DNA from: Salipiger mucosus DSM 16094
GTDB lineage: Bacteria > Pseudomonadota > Alphaproteobacteria > Rhodobacterales > Rhodobacteraceae
NCBI RefSeq assembly: GCF_000442255.1
Contig: NZ_KE557275.1
Span: 1-32,546 of the forward strand
Direction of reading: 5' to 3'
Length of the DNA stretch: 32,546 nucleotides
Below the pieces are notes generated by a model. It was not told the DNA's origin, ran no database searches, and saw only the letters and a list, made by a program, of their open reading frames with translations. Both the position numbers and the translations under genes were made by a program. Shown here one piece after another: positions 9,328 through 16,817 of this stretch (positions within the stretch are counted from its first letter, which is position 1; each line of letters begins with the position of its first letter).

Positions 9328-10017
9328 ATGTCGCAAGATCGTCTCATCGTCGCGCTCGACGTGCCCAGTGCCATCGAGGGAATGGCCCTCGCCGAACGCA
9401 TCGGCGACGCGGCCAGCTTCTACAAGATCGGGCTGGGGATGCTCACCGGCGGCGGGCTGGCGCTCGCCAACGAGCTCAAGCAGGAGCACGGCAAGCGCAT
9501 CTTCCTCGACATGAAGCTCTTCGACATCGGCGCGACGGTCGAGGCCGCGGTGCGCGGCCTCGCGCAGTTCGACCTCGACTTCCTGACCGTGCACGGCGAC
9601 CCCCACGTCGTCCGCGCCGCCCGCGAGGGCGCCGCCGGAACGAACCTGCAGATCCTCGCCGTGACGATCCTCACATCGCTCGACCGCGGCGACCTCGACG
9701 AGGGCATGATGCGCGAGGGCGACGTGGCCGACATGGTGGTCGAACGCGCGGGCCGCGCCTTCGAGGCCGGCGCGCACGGCGTCATCGCCTCGCCGCAGGA
9801 GGCCGCCCGCATCCGCGCCCTCCCCGAGGCCGAGGGCCGGCTCATCGTCACCCCCGGCGTGCGTCCCGCAGGCGCCGCCGACGACGACCAGAAGCGCATC
9901 GCCACGCCCGCCAATGCCGTCGCCGCCGGCGCCGACCACATCGTCGTCGGCCGCCCCGTCTGGCGCGCCTCCGATCCCCGCGCCGCGGCCCGCGCGATCC
10001 AGGACGAACTGGCCTGA
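9328..10017 (+). CDS. pyrF: Orotidine 5'-phosphate decarboxylase
   Basis: A 229-residue TIM-barrel enzyme that decarboxylates OMP to UMP, the last step of de novo pyrimidine synthesis. The catalytic array DxKxxD is D61, K63 and D66 in DMKLFDIGAT. The first strand RLIVALDVPS binds substrate, and the phosphate-gripper region near the C-terminus is VTPGVRP followed by AGADHIVVGRPVW. Length fits the short bacterial PyrF class. The ATG at 9328 follows AAAGGAG at good spacing; an upstream in-frame ATG at 9103 would run through the preceding gene in another frame and is rejected. TTGACG with CATGAG 17 bases later (9278-9306) is a weak promoter candidate. Confidence 0.97.
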   Translation: MSQDRLIVALDVPSAIEGMALAERIGDAASFYKIGLGMLTGGGLALANELKQEHGKRIFLDMKLFDIGATVEAAVRGLAQFDLDFLTVHGDPHVVRAAREGAAGTNLQILAVTILTSLDRGDLDEGMMREGDVADMVVERAGRAFEAGAHGVIASPQEAARIRALPEAEGRLIVTPGVRPAGAADDDQKRIATPANAVAAGADHIVVGRPVWRASDPRAAARAIQDELA

Positions 10018-10076
10018 TTCCACCCCGTACGGCGCCAACCGCACCGGATCGTGAACTGGCCGAATACCACCCCTAC

Positions 10077-10102
10077 GGAACATGAAGCCCCTGAACTGCG
10101 TT
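10077..10102 (+). promoter_or_regulatory. EcfG-like general stress promoter before the 103-aa gene
   Basis: GGAAC (10077-10081), 17 bases and CGTT (10099-10102) match the alphaproteobacterial EcfG consensus GGAAC-N16/17-CGTT. A start near 10109 would give a leader of about 23 bases to the ATG at 10132. Presence of EcfG in this organism is not shown by the window, so the match is provisional. Confidence 0.4.
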
Positions 10103-10131
10103 TTCCCTGCAACACAGGCAGGAGACGTTTC

Positions 10132-10443
10132 ATGTCAGACGACCGCAGTCAGATCGGCACGATCCGCTACAACGCCGCCGAGGAACGGTTCGAAGCGCTC
10201 GTCACGCTTCGCACCGAGACCGGCCGGACGCGCGTGCCAAGCCATTTCGACGCCCCCATCACAACCGGCGAGGAGATCGCCGCACAGGGCCTGCTGGCCA
10301 ATGCCCAGCGCATGCGCGACCGGCCCGGCGGGCTGCAATCGCATCTCCCGGCCCGCGCCGGCGACGTCGCGCAGGCCCCGACGCCGGAAAAGCACGGGCT
10401 CGTGCCCGGCTGGCTGAAAATGCTCGGCGGCCGCGCAGCCTGA
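10132..10443 (+). CDS. Hypothetical small protein (103 aa)
   Basis: I do not recognise a family with certainty. The N-terminal part (IGTIRYNAAEERFEALVTLRTETGRTRVPSHFDAP) looks like a small beta-sheet domain; the middle (TTGEEIAAQGLLANAQRMRDRP) is helical; the C-terminus is a Pro-rich linker then LVPGWLKMLGG. There is no signal peptide. The start was chosen at ATG 10132, which has CAGGAGA upstream; an earlier in-frame ATG at 10051 lacks a binding site. It is convergent with the NUDIX gene and 114 bases downstream of pyrF. An EcfG-like promoter motif suggests stress-induced expression. Confidence 0.65.
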   Translation: MSDDRSQIGTIRYNAAEERFEALVTLRTETGRTRVPSHFDAPITTGEEIAAQGLLANAQRMRDRPGGLQSHLPARAGDVAQAPTPEKHGLVPGWLKMLGGRAA

Positions 10444-10452
10444 TCCCTCGGG

Positions 10453-10851
10453 TCATTGCTGGCCATCCAGGTAATCGCGCAGGATCTCGCGAAAATGCGG
10501 GATCGCGTCCTCGCGGCCCGTGTAGTCCTCGGGCCGCATCAGCATCCAGCCGTAGCCCTCCCCGCCGAACTGGACCGCGCTCACACGCTCTGCCGGAAGG
10601 TGCGCCACGAAGAACCAGCTGGCCCCGTGCGACCGGCGCCAGCTGAGCGCCGAGGCCGCGACCTCCAGCCCGACCTCCTCGCGCGTCTCGCGCAGCGCAC
10701 ATTGCTCGGGCGACTCGTCGCCCTCGCGCCCGCCGCCCGGAAAATCCAGGAAGCCGGGATAGGGTATGCCCTCCGCGTGATCCCGCCGGATCACGAGCAG
10801 GTCGTCGCCAAGAAACAGGATCAGCTTGGCCCCCGCGAATGTCGTCTCCAC
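10453..10851 (-). CDS. NUDIX hydrolase
   Basis: A 132-residue protein that should hydrolyse a nucleoside diphosphate linked to another group, with Mg2+. The full Nudix box G-x5-E-x7-REUxEExGU is present as GGREGDE, SPEQCAL and RETREEVGL. The FLDFPGGG segment before it is normal. The tail (YGWMLMRPEDYTGREDAIPHF) may set substrate preference. I chose the GTG at 10851 because GGGGAG lies seven bases upstream; the ATG at 10875 has no binding site and overlaps a TATAAT sequence. It diverges from dinB, which might point to a pool-cleaning role in DNA repair, but this is guesswork. Confidence 0.85.
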   Translation of the reverse strand: METTFAGAKLILFLGDDLLVIRRDHAEGIPYPGFLDFPGGGREGDESPEQCALRETREEVGLEVAASALSWRRSHGASWFFVAHLPAERVSAVQFGGEGYGWMLMRPEDYTGREDAIPHFREILRDYLDGQQ

Positions 10852-10873
10852 GTGGCGTCTCCCCGGCCATGCC

Positions 10874-10879
10874 ATTATA
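10874..10879 (-). promoter_or_regulatory. TATAAT -10 element for the NUDIX gene
   Basis: A perfect TATAAT on the minus strand lies 23 bases before the proposed GTG start. No good TTGACA is found at the right distance, so the promoter would depend on other features. Confidence 0.35.
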
Positions 10880-10916
10880 CTGCGACACCTAACCACTGGC
10901 GCCGGAATTGCCACCC

Positions 10917-12170
10917 ATGCCCGCGCTTTGCCGCGATTGTCTGACCGAATTCGATGATGCGCAGCGCTGCCCGTCATGCGGGCGCCCGCGAATCGTGCGC
11001 CACGATGAGTTGTGGGACCTCTCCATCGCCCACATGGACTGCGACGCCTTCTACGCCAGCGTGGAAAAGCGCGAGGACCCCAGCCTCGCCGACAAGCCCG
11101 TCATCATCGGCGGCGGGCGGCGCGGCGTGGTCTCGACGGCCTGCTACGTCGCGCGCATCCGCGGCGTGCGCTCGGCCATGCCGATGTTCAAGGCGCTCGA
11201 CCTCTGCCCCGACGCGGTGGTCCTCAAGCCCCGGATGCAGCTCTACGCCGAGGTCTCGCGCCAGATCCGCGCCATGATGGAGGAGCTGACCCCCGCCATC
11301 GAGCCGCTTTCGCTGGACGAGGCCTTTCTCGACCTGACCGGAACCGCCCGCCTGCACGGCCACCCGCCCGCGGTGATGATGGCGCGGCTGGTGAAACGCA
11401 TGCGCGCCGAGCTGGGCGTCAGCGGCTCCATCGGGCTGTCGCACAACAAGTTCCTCGCCAAGATCGCCTCGGACCTCGACAAGCCGCACGGCTTCTCGGT
11501 CATCGGCCGGGCCGAGACGCAGGACTTCCTGCGCCCCAAGCCGATCCGCATGATCTGGGGCGTTGGCAACGCGGGGCAGGAATCGCTGGACCGCGCGGGC
11601 ATCCGCACCTTCGAGGACCTGCTGCGCTGGGACCGCGAGGCGCTGACCGCGCGGTTCGGTTCGATGGGCGAGCGCCTGTGGCACCTGGCGCGCGGCGAGG
11701 ATCACCGCCGCGTCACCCGCGACGCGCCGGTCAAGTCGATCTCGAACGAGACCACCTTCGGCGAGGACACCGCCGACCCCGAGATCCTCGACGGCCATCT
11801 CTGGCGCATGTGCGAAAAGGTGGCCGACCGCGCCAAGGCCAAGGGGCTCGCGGGCCGGGTCGTGACGCTCAAGGTGCGGCGGTCGGATTTCTCGATCCTG
11901 ACGCGGCGCCAGTCGCTGCGCGACGCCACGCAGATGGCGGACCGCCTCTACCGCACCGCGCGCGGCCTTTTCGATCAGCTCGGCAATCGCGGCCCCTACC
12001 GCCTGCTGGGCGCGGGGCTGTCCGACCTCGTGCCTGCCGATCAGGCCGACCGCTACGGCGACCTGCTGGACCCGCAGGCCCAGGCCCGCGCCGAGGCCGA
12101 GCGCGCGACCGATGCGATCCGTCGCCGCTTCGGCGAGGACGCGATCCTCAAGGGCCGCGCCCTGCGCTGA
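10917..12170 (+). CDS. dinB: DNA polymerase IV (DinB) with N-terminal zinc-ribbon-like motif
   Basis: A 417-residue Y-family translesion polymerase. Catalytic carboxylates are in MDCDAFYASVE (palm) and SLDEAFLDL. The thumb helix-hairpin-helix is IRMIWGVGNAGQESLDRAGI, and the little-finger domain runs from about residue 255. Unusually, about 30 residues precede the polymerase core and carry two CxxC pairs (C5, C8, C18, C21), which should bind zinc. The C-terminus has no obvious QLxLF beta-clamp peptide; GDLLDP near 385 is the nearest acidic-hydrophobic candidate. The ATG at 10917 is used; a TTG nine bases upstream has no advantage. No GTTC-N7-GTTC LexA site is seen in the gap to the divergent NUDIX gene. 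Confidence 0.95.
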   Translation: MPALCRDCLTEFDDAQRCPSCGRPRIVRHDELWDLSIAHMDCDAFYASVEKREDPSLADKPVIIGGGRRGVVSTACYVARIRGVRSAMPMFKALDLCPDAVVLKPRMQLYAEVSRQIRAMMEELTPAIEPLSLDEAFLDLTGTARLHGHPPAVMMARLVKRMRAELGVSGSIGLSHNKFLAKIASDLDKPHGFSVIGRAETQDFLRPKPIRMIWGVGNAGQESLDRAGIRTFEDLLRWDREALTARFGSMGERLWHLARGEDHRRVTRDAPVKSISNETTFGEDTADPEILDGHLWRMCEKVADRAKAKGLAGRVVTLKVRRSDFSILTRRQSLRDATQMADRLYRTARGLFDQLGNRGPYRLLGAGLSDLVPADQADRYGDLLDPQAQARAEAERATDAIRRRFGEDAILKGRALR

Positions 12171-12179
12171 GCCCGCCGC

Positions 12180-12509
12180 TCAGGCGCGGCCGCCCAGCAC
12201 CTCATCTTCCTCGTCCTGCGCGTCATAACCCAGCGCCTCCAGCCCCGCCTCCAGGTGGTCGGCGACATGCGGGGTGCCGATCAGGTAGTCGGCCGTCGGT
12301 GTCGAGGCCTCGGCGATCGCGGTGGCATAGGCCTCGTCCCATTCCTCGGCATCGAAGGCATCGCGCCCGATCCACATGATCGCGACGAGCGCCGCCTGCT
12401 CCTCTTCCGTCATGCGGTCCACGAAGGCGCGAAGCTCGCCCTCGGCCCGGCCGATCTCGCGCGCCATGACGATGACGGCGGCGACCTTCCTGACGCTGAT
12501 TTCTTCCAT
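12180..12509 (-). CDS. DUF3775 family protein
   Basis: A 109-residue protein with the pattern of DUF3775, a mostly alpha-helical alphaproteobacterial family of unknown function: VRKVAAVIVMAREIGRAEGELRAF, then MTEEEQAALVAIMWIGRDAFDAEEW and a C-terminal segment TADYLIGTPHVADHLEAGLEALGYD. It is acidic and lacks membrane segments, so cytosolic. AAGGAGAG precedes the ATG at 12509. The stop is 9 bases from the dinB stop (convergent). It is 62 bases downstream of the SDR gene and may be the last gene of the stress cluster that starts at the FAD oxidoreductase. Confidence 0.75.
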   Translation of the reverse strand: MEEISVRKVAAVIVMAREIGRAEGELRAFVDRMTEEEQAALVAIMWIGRDAFDAEEWDEAYATAIAEASTPTADYLIGTPHVADHLEAGLEALGYDAQDEEDEVLGGRA

Positions 12510-12571
12510 CTCGGGCTCTCCTTCCGAATGCGCGACGACCTTGGCGCGCGCGGAGGGCCGCGTCCTTGATC

Positions 12572-13303
12572 TCACGCAAAGATTCGATAGTAGAGCGCGT
12601 CCGGCAGAAACTGCCCGAACCGGAAGACATAGCCCATCCGCCGCGGGAACGAGAGGCTGAAGCGTTCCGAGGTCATGTGCTGATAGATCCGCGAGGCGGC
12701 GTCCTCGGGCTCCATCCGCAGGGGCATGGCGAAATCGTTCTTGTCGGTCAGCCGCGTGCGCACGAAGCCGGGATTCACCAGCTGGATCTCGACCCCGGTG
12801 GTCCGCAGGTCGGCGTAGAGCGATTCGGCCAGCGCCATGACCCCGGCCTTGCTCGCGGTGTAGGGCGCCGAACGCGGCAGCCCGCGAAAGCCCGTCAGCG
12901 AGCCGGTCATCACGAAATGCCCCCGGTTGCGCGCGACAAAGCGCGGCACGACCACGCCCGCCAGCCGCATCGCCCCGCCGAAGTTGACGTCGGCCATCAG
13001 GTTGGCCTTCTCCGCGTCCCAGTCCTGCGCCCCGAAGGGCCAGTAGACGCCGGCCATGTGCACAACGCCGTCCACCTCGCCGATGCGGTCCGCCGCGGCC
13101 TCGAGCCCCTCGGCGTCGGTGACGTCCACCGGCACGACCTCGGTGCGGCCGGGCAGCGCCTCGGCCAGCTCGTGCAGCGGCCCCTCGGAGCGCGCCGACA
13201 GCACCAGCGTCACGCCCGCGCGGCTCAGCCTGTGGCAGAGCGCGGCGCCCAGCCCCTCGCTCGCGCCCACGATCCAGTAACGCTTGCCAGCCCAGTCTCT
13301 CAT
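12572..13303 (-). CDS. Short-chain dehydrogenase/reductase
   Basis: A 243-residue Rossmann-fold NAD(P)-dependent oxidoreductase. The cofactor loop is WIVGASEGLGAAL (T/G-x3-GxG type), and the catalytic triad reads S135, Y148 and K152 (YTASK). The usual NNAG is changed to VHMAG at 81-85, still in the right place. The C-terminus (FRFGQFLPDALYYRIFA) is hydrophobic and may touch the membrane or bind a lipid substrate. The start overlaps the stop of the DUF3833 gene by four bases (ATGA), indicating translational coupling. In many proteobacteria this SDR travels with DUF3833, DUF1365 and FAD oxidoreductase genes beside a sigma-E/ChrR pair, implying a lipid-related task in oxidative stress. Confidence 0.9.
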   Translation of the reverse strand: MRDWAGKRYWIVGASEGLGAALCHRLSRAGVTLVLSARSEGPLHELAEALPGRTEVVPVDVTDAEGLEAAADRIGEVDGVVHMAGVYWPFGAQDWDAEKANLMADVNFGGAMRLAGVVVPRFVARNRGHFVMTGSLTGFRGLPRSAPYTASKAGVMALAESLYADLRTTGVEIQLVNPGFVRTRLTDKNDFAMPLRMEPEDAASRIYQHMTSERFSLSFPRRMGYVFRFGQFLPDALYYRIFA

Positions 13304-13866
13304 GTCGCATCCCTTTTGCGGATGGTGGCGACCAATTCGACCACCTTGATCCCGAACTTGCGAAACTGGCTGCGGTTCACGATGGTTCCGTCCGGCGTCA
13401 GGTACATCCAGTCCGTCGCCGAGAGCACGTGCCCGCCGGTGTCCGGCGGCAGCCTGAGGCGATAGCGCATGTTCACGGTCGGGCCGCACTGCAGCCCCTG
13501 CCCCTCGCCCACGACGTCCTCGGCGGTGGCGCGGATCTGCCCGGTCTCGGACAGCTCCAGGTTCCAGGCCCGCTCCTGCACCTCGCCGCTGTCGTAGCGG
13601 AAGGTCTCGCGCATGACGGCCCGCATGCCGGTCCAGTCGACGTCGAAATCCCCGGTGAAGCGCGACACGACCCGGCCACTCGGCCCGAAAATCACCCCGT
13701 CGCAGGTCAGCGGCCCGGCAAGGTCCCGCCGCAGGTCAAAGTCGCGGCCGGGCTCCTCGGCATAGTCGCCCGGCCTCTGGGACAGGAACCCCAGGGCGCG
13801 ACTCTTCCAGAACACGAGGGCAAGGGCGATGAGGGCGCCGGCGACGAAATAGAGTAGCGGTTCCAT
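13300..13866 (-). CDS. DUF3833 family protein, membrane-anchored
   Basis: A 188-residue protein with one N-terminal hydrophobic helix (about residues 4-20, LLYFVAGALIALALVFW) and a lipocalin-like or beta-rich DUF3833 domain. Visible strands include LTCDGVIFGPSGRVVSRFTGDFDVDW, FRYDSGEVQERAWNLEL and GGHVLSATDWMYLTPDGTIVNRSQFRKFG. The family pairs with SDR and DUF1365 genes in lipid-modification clusters. The ATG at 13866 follows GGGAG. The 119-base gap to the DUF1365 gene upstream contains no clear terminator or sigma-E motif, so it is probably on the same transcript, but an internal promoter is possible. Confidence 0.87.
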   Translation of the reverse strand: MEPLLYFVAGALIALALVFWKSRALGFLSQRPGDYAEEPGRDFDLRRDLAGPLTCDGVIFGPSGRVVSRFTGDFDVDWTGMRAVMRETFRYDSGEVQERAWNLELSETGQIRATAEDVVGEGQGLQCGPTVNMRYRLRLPPDTGGHVLSATDWMYLTPDGTIVNRSQFRKFGIKVVELVATIRKRDAT

Positions 13867-13985
13867 GATCTCCCGATCCGTTGGTGAAAGGCCCGGGGGA
13901 TCGCGGCGCCCCGCGCCTGCTTTCCGACCTAGGCCGCACCGAGCGATGTCCAGCGGGAATCACGTCGGTCTCGCGTCCGTGCCGG

Positions 13986-14744
13986 TTATCGGCTCAGCTC
14001 CTCGGCCGGCGGCTCGGGGCGGCTGCGATAGCGCGCGCCCTTCCACCACAGCTTGAGCGCCTGCCAGTGGATCAGCGCCAGCACCCGCCGCGCGCCGAAG
14101 GGCCGCCGCAGAAGCGCGCGCAGCAGGCCCGCGTCGGTCAGAGGGCGCCGCGGGCCGGTCAGCGTGGCGATCACGCCACCCTGTTCGTGGCGATAGTCGA
14201 TTCGGATGCCGACATGCCCTTCGGAGATGTCGAACTGGAAGACATATCCCCCCGCGACCGGCTGGAACGGCGAGACGTGCAGGATCTTCTGCGCGGTCAG
14301 CCGGTCTTCGGCGGTGATCGCGCTCCCGTCGGCCTTGGTGCAAAGATAGGAATGCCGGTCGCCGAAGGTGTTGGTCACCTCGGCGATCACCGCCACCAGC
14401 GCCCCGCCGGCATCATGCGCCAGCCAGAACGAGACCGGGTTGAAGACATGCCCCAGCACCCGGGGCTGCGCGAGCAGCAGCAGCGCACCCTCGGCCCGGA
14501 CCTGGTGCGCTTCCAGCACCTCGCGCGCCCATGCGGGCCCGCGTCCGTCCCCCGGCGGACCGCCGTGGTCGCGGTCGTGCAGCGACGCGACGTTGCGTCC
14601 CCCGCGCGAGAACAGCCGCGGCGTCTCGAGGTCCCGCGCCTCGGCGTCCAGCAGCACGTAGTCGATGCCGTAGCGAAAGCCGTTCCGCACCTCGCCCCTG
14701 CGGCCGTGGTAGGTGTGCCCGGCGACGTGTTCGACCTGGCTCAT
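13986..14744 (-). CDS. DUF1365 family protein
   Basis: A 252-residue protein of DUF1365. Typical features are the opening VAGHTYHGRRGEVRNGFRYGIDYVLLDA, RVLGHVFNPVSFWLAHDAGG with the family FNPVSFW signature, AVIAEVTNTFGDRHSYL, and KILHVSPFQPVAGGYVFQFD. The family has no assigned enzymatic activity but nearly always sits next to a FAD/NAD-binding oxidoreductase and a cyclopropane-type fatty acid methyltransferase. Here the FAD gene is directly upstream and overlaps it by four bases (ATGA), which fixes the start at 14744. In R. sphaeroides comparable genes lie in the RpoE-regulated RSP1087-1091 cluster, linked to modified fatty acids made under singlet oxygen stress; the equivalence is inferred from family content. 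Confidence 0.93.
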   Translation of the reverse strand: MSQVEHVAGHTYHGRRGEVRNGFRYGIDYVLLDAEARDLETPRLFSRGGRNVASLHDRDHGGPPGDGRGPAWAREVLEAHQVRAEGALLLLAQPRVLGHVFNPVSFWLAHDAGGALVAVIAEVTNTFGDRHSYLCTKADGSAITAEDRLTAQKILHVSPFQPVAGGYVFQFDISEGHVGIRIDYRHEQGGVIATLTGPRRPLTDAGLLRALLRRPFGARRVLALIHWQALKLWWKGARYRSRPEPPAEELSR

Positions 14745-16036
14745 GCCGCGACCCCGGCCGCGAGCCGCCCGCGCAGTGCCTCCGCCACCTCGACGGCGCT
14801 CGCCAGCCCGTCTTCGTGGAAGCCGTTGCGCATCCATGCGCCGCAGAACCAGGTGCCCGCGCGGCCGTTCATGGCCCGCACCTCGGCCTGCCCCTCGAGC
14901 GCGCCCATGTCGTAGACCGGGTGCCGCATCGTGGTCTCGTCGTGGATCAGATCCTCGCGGATCTCGCGGGTCGAGTTCAGCGTCACGAAGAGCGGGTCGT
15001 CCTGCGGGATCGGCTGCAACCGGTTCATCCAGTAGGTCAGGTCGATCGCGTTCATCTCCTTGCGCGCATCCTCGGTGTAGTTCCACGAGGACCAGCAGGC
15101 CCGCCGCCGCGGCATCATGCGCGGATCGGCGTGCAGCACCACCCGGTTCGGCTGGTAGCGGATCTTGCCCAGCGCCGCACTCTCCGAGGGCGTGGCATCG
15201 GACAGCAGCCGCAGCGTGTCGTCGGAATGGGTGGCGAAGACCACCTCGTCGTAATGCTCCCACTCGCCGCCCTCGGCGCGCACCTCGACTCCCGAGACCG
15301 TGCGCCGCACCCCGGCGATGGGCGCGCCGGTGCGCAGATCGGCCCCCTGCGCGCGCAGCGCCTCGGTCATCCGCGTGACGTATTGCACCGATCCGCCGCG
15401 CACCGTGTACCACTGGTGCTGCCCGGTGTGGTGCAGAAGCGCGTGGTTGTCGAAGAACCGCACCAGCGCCTGCGCCGGGAAGTCGAGGATCTTTTCCGTC
15501 GGCGTCGACCAGATCGCGCCCGAGAGCGGCAGCAGGTAGTAGTCCCGGAACCAGGGCCCCGTGCCCAGCCGCTCCAGGAAATCGCCCAGCGTGAGCGTCG
15601 GATCGCGGCTTTCCTCGACCGCCCGCGCGTTGAAGCGCAGGATGTCCCGGATCATCCGCAGGAAGCGCGGGTTCACCGCGTTGCGCCGCTGCGCGAAGAG
15701 CGCGGCAAGGTTCTGCAGCCCGTATTCCATCTCGCCGCCACGCAGGCTGGCGGAAAAGCTCATGTCCGAGGCCGCGATCGGCACCTCGAGTCGCTCGAAA
15801 AGCGACACCATGTGCGGATAATTCGCGCGGTTGAAGACGATGAAGCCGGTATCCACCGGCTGATCGCCGCGCTTTCCCGCCATCAGCGTCCGGGCATGCC
15901 CGCCAAGGCGCGGCTCGGCCTCGTAGAGCGTCACGCGGTGATCGTCGCCCAGCATCAGCGCCGCCCCCATGCCGGAGATGCCGCCGCCGATCACGGCAAT
16001 CGATCGGGGCGTTGTGCTGTGGGGATCAAGGGGCAT
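14741..16036 (-). CDS. FAD-dependent amine-oxidase-like oxidoreductase of the RpoE/ChrR-linked cluster
   Basis: A 431-residue flavoprotein. The dinucleotide-binding motif is IAVIGGGISGMGAALML near residues 13-29, ending with the acidic ribose-binding position in VTLYEAEPRLGGHA. DTGFIVFNRANYPHM and the C-terminal WFCGAWMRNGFHEDGLASAVEVAEALR close the FAD site as in the amine oxidase/desaturase superfamily. The substrate is unknown; the link with DUF1365 and the RpoE regulon suggests a fatty acyl chain, for example desaturation on the route to methylated or furan fatty acids. It is the first gene of the leftward cluster and diverges from rpoE. A possible sigma-E site on the minus strand lies about 80-110 bases upstream. 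Confidence 0.92.
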   Translation of the reverse strand: MPLDPHSTTPRSIAVIGGGISGMGAALMLGDDHRVTLYEAEPRLGGHARTLMAGKRGDQPVDTGFIVFNRANYPHMVSLFERLEVPIAASDMSFSASLRGGEMEYGLQNLAALFAQRRNAVNPRFLRMIRDILRFNARAVEESRDPTLTLGDFLERLGTGPWFRDYYLLPLSGAIWSTPTEKILDFPAQALVRFFDNHALLHHTGQHQWYTVRGGSVQYVTRMTEALRAQGADLRTGAPIAGVRRTVSGVEVRAEGGEWEHYDEVVFATHSDDTLRLLSDATPSESAALGKIRYQPNRVVLHADPRMMPRRRACWSSWNYTEDARKEMNAIDLTYWMNRLQPIPQDDPLFVTLNSTREIREDLIHDETTMRHPVYDMGALEGQAEVRAMNGRAGTWFCGAWMRNGFHEDGLASAVEVAEALRGRLAAGVAA

Positions 16037-16114
16037 GGCGTCCTCGCGCTGGTGTCATTGCCCTTGGGCATACGCGGGGATCGCGCCGCCGGATGCAAAT
16101 TTCTTTGCGGTCGC

Positions 16115-16144
16115 CTGATCCATCCCGCCGGGTGCGGCGTATCA
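16115..16144 (-). promoter_or_regulatory. Candidate sigma-E promoter for the leftward cluster
   Basis: On the minus strand TGATAC (16144-16139) is followed after 18 bases by GATCAG (16120-16115), each one mismatch from the rpoE promoter on the other strand. A start near 16108 would leave about 72 bases to the FAD gene ATG. It is the mirror of the rpoE promoter and is weaker by sequence. Confidence 0.4.
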
Positions 16145-16145
16145 G
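16116..16145 (+). promoter_or_regulatory. Autoregulated sigma-E promoter of rpoE-chrR
   Basis: TGATCC (16116-16121), 18 bases and TATCAG (16140-16145). TGATCC is the known -35 element of RpoE promoters in R. sphaeroides, where rpoE-chrR is autoregulated. A start near 16152 makes in-frame ATG 16150 unusable from this promoter and supports a start further downstream. Confidence 0.68.
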
Positions 16146-16257
16146 GACTATGTTGCGGGATACGAGCATAGAAGATCAACGCGAGATCGCGGCCATTGCC
16201 TTGGGCGGGCTGCCGGGCCATGTCTTGTCGAACACGAGCACAAGAAAGACGAGGCAC

Positions 16258-16812
16258 GTGGGTCTGCACGATACGACAGCCGCCGACTGGACCGATCACG
16301 TCAGGCGCATCCGCGACGATGCGGACGAGACGGCATTCGTCGCGCTCTTCCGTCACTTCGCGCCGCGACTGAAGGCCTTCCTGATCCGGTCCGGAAGCAA
16401 CCCGGCCGAGGCCGAGGAATGCGTGCAGGACGTCATGGCCACGGTCTGGCGCAAGGCACATCTCTTCGACCCGTCGCGCGCCAGCGTCGCGACCTGGGTC
16501 TTCACGATCGCGCGAAACCGGCGCATCGATCTGCTGCGCCGGCAGAAGCGCCCCGAACCCGAGGATCTTCCCTGGGGCCCCGAGGCCGAACCGGACCAGG
16601 AGGAGGTGGTCCAGTTCCAGCAGGACAGCACCAACCTCGCGCGGGCCATCTCGGACCTTCCCGACAAGCAGCGCGTGCTGATCGAGAAGGCCTACTTCGG
16701 CGAGCTGTCGCACAGCGAGATCGCCGAGGAGACCGGGCTTCCGCTGGGAACGATCAAATCGCGAATACGCCTGGCGCTGGACCGCTTGCGCCATGCGATG
16801 GACCAGAGGTGA
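16258..16812 (+). CDS. rpoE: ECF sigma factor RpoE (ChrR-controlled, group ECF11)
   Basis: A 184-residue ECF sigma factor that directs RNA polymerase to photo-oxidative stress genes when released by ChrR. Region 2 spans FVALFRHFAPRLKAFLIRSG through FTIARNRRIDLLRRQ, with the promoter-melting and -10 part in ATWVFTIARNRR. A linker (RPEPEDLPWGPE) is followed by region 4, LPDKQRVLIEKAYFGELSHSEIAEETGLPLGTIKSRIRLAL, the -35 reading helix. I chose the GTG at 16258 (GACGAGG just before it). It gives a length close to characterised RpoE and lies downstream of the sigma-E promoter, whereas ATG 16150 coincides with the predicted start of transcription. The result is a leader of about 105 bases. chrR follows after five bases. 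Confidence 0.95.
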   Translation: MGLHDTTAADWTDHVRRIRDDADETAFVALFRHFAPRLKAFLIRSGSNPAEAEECVQDVMATVWRKAHLFDPSRASVATWVFTIARNRRIDLLRRQKRPEPEDLPWGPEAEPDQEEVVQFQQDSTNLARAISDLPDKQRVLIEKAYFGELSHSEIAEETGLPLGTIKSRIRLALDRLRHAMDQR

Positions 16813-16817
16813 CAACA

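Noticed and set aside
10908-10916. TTG start for dinB
   Set aside because: It only adds three residues before the ATG at 10917 and has no better ribosome site.
10917-10990. Two CxxC pairs as a separate small zinc-finger gene
   Set aside because: The frame runs without interruption into the DinB core and no stop or second start separates them.
16150-16257. N-terminal extension of RpoE from ATG 16150
   Set aside because: It coincides with the expected transcription start from the sigma-E promoter and has no counterpart in characterised RpoE.
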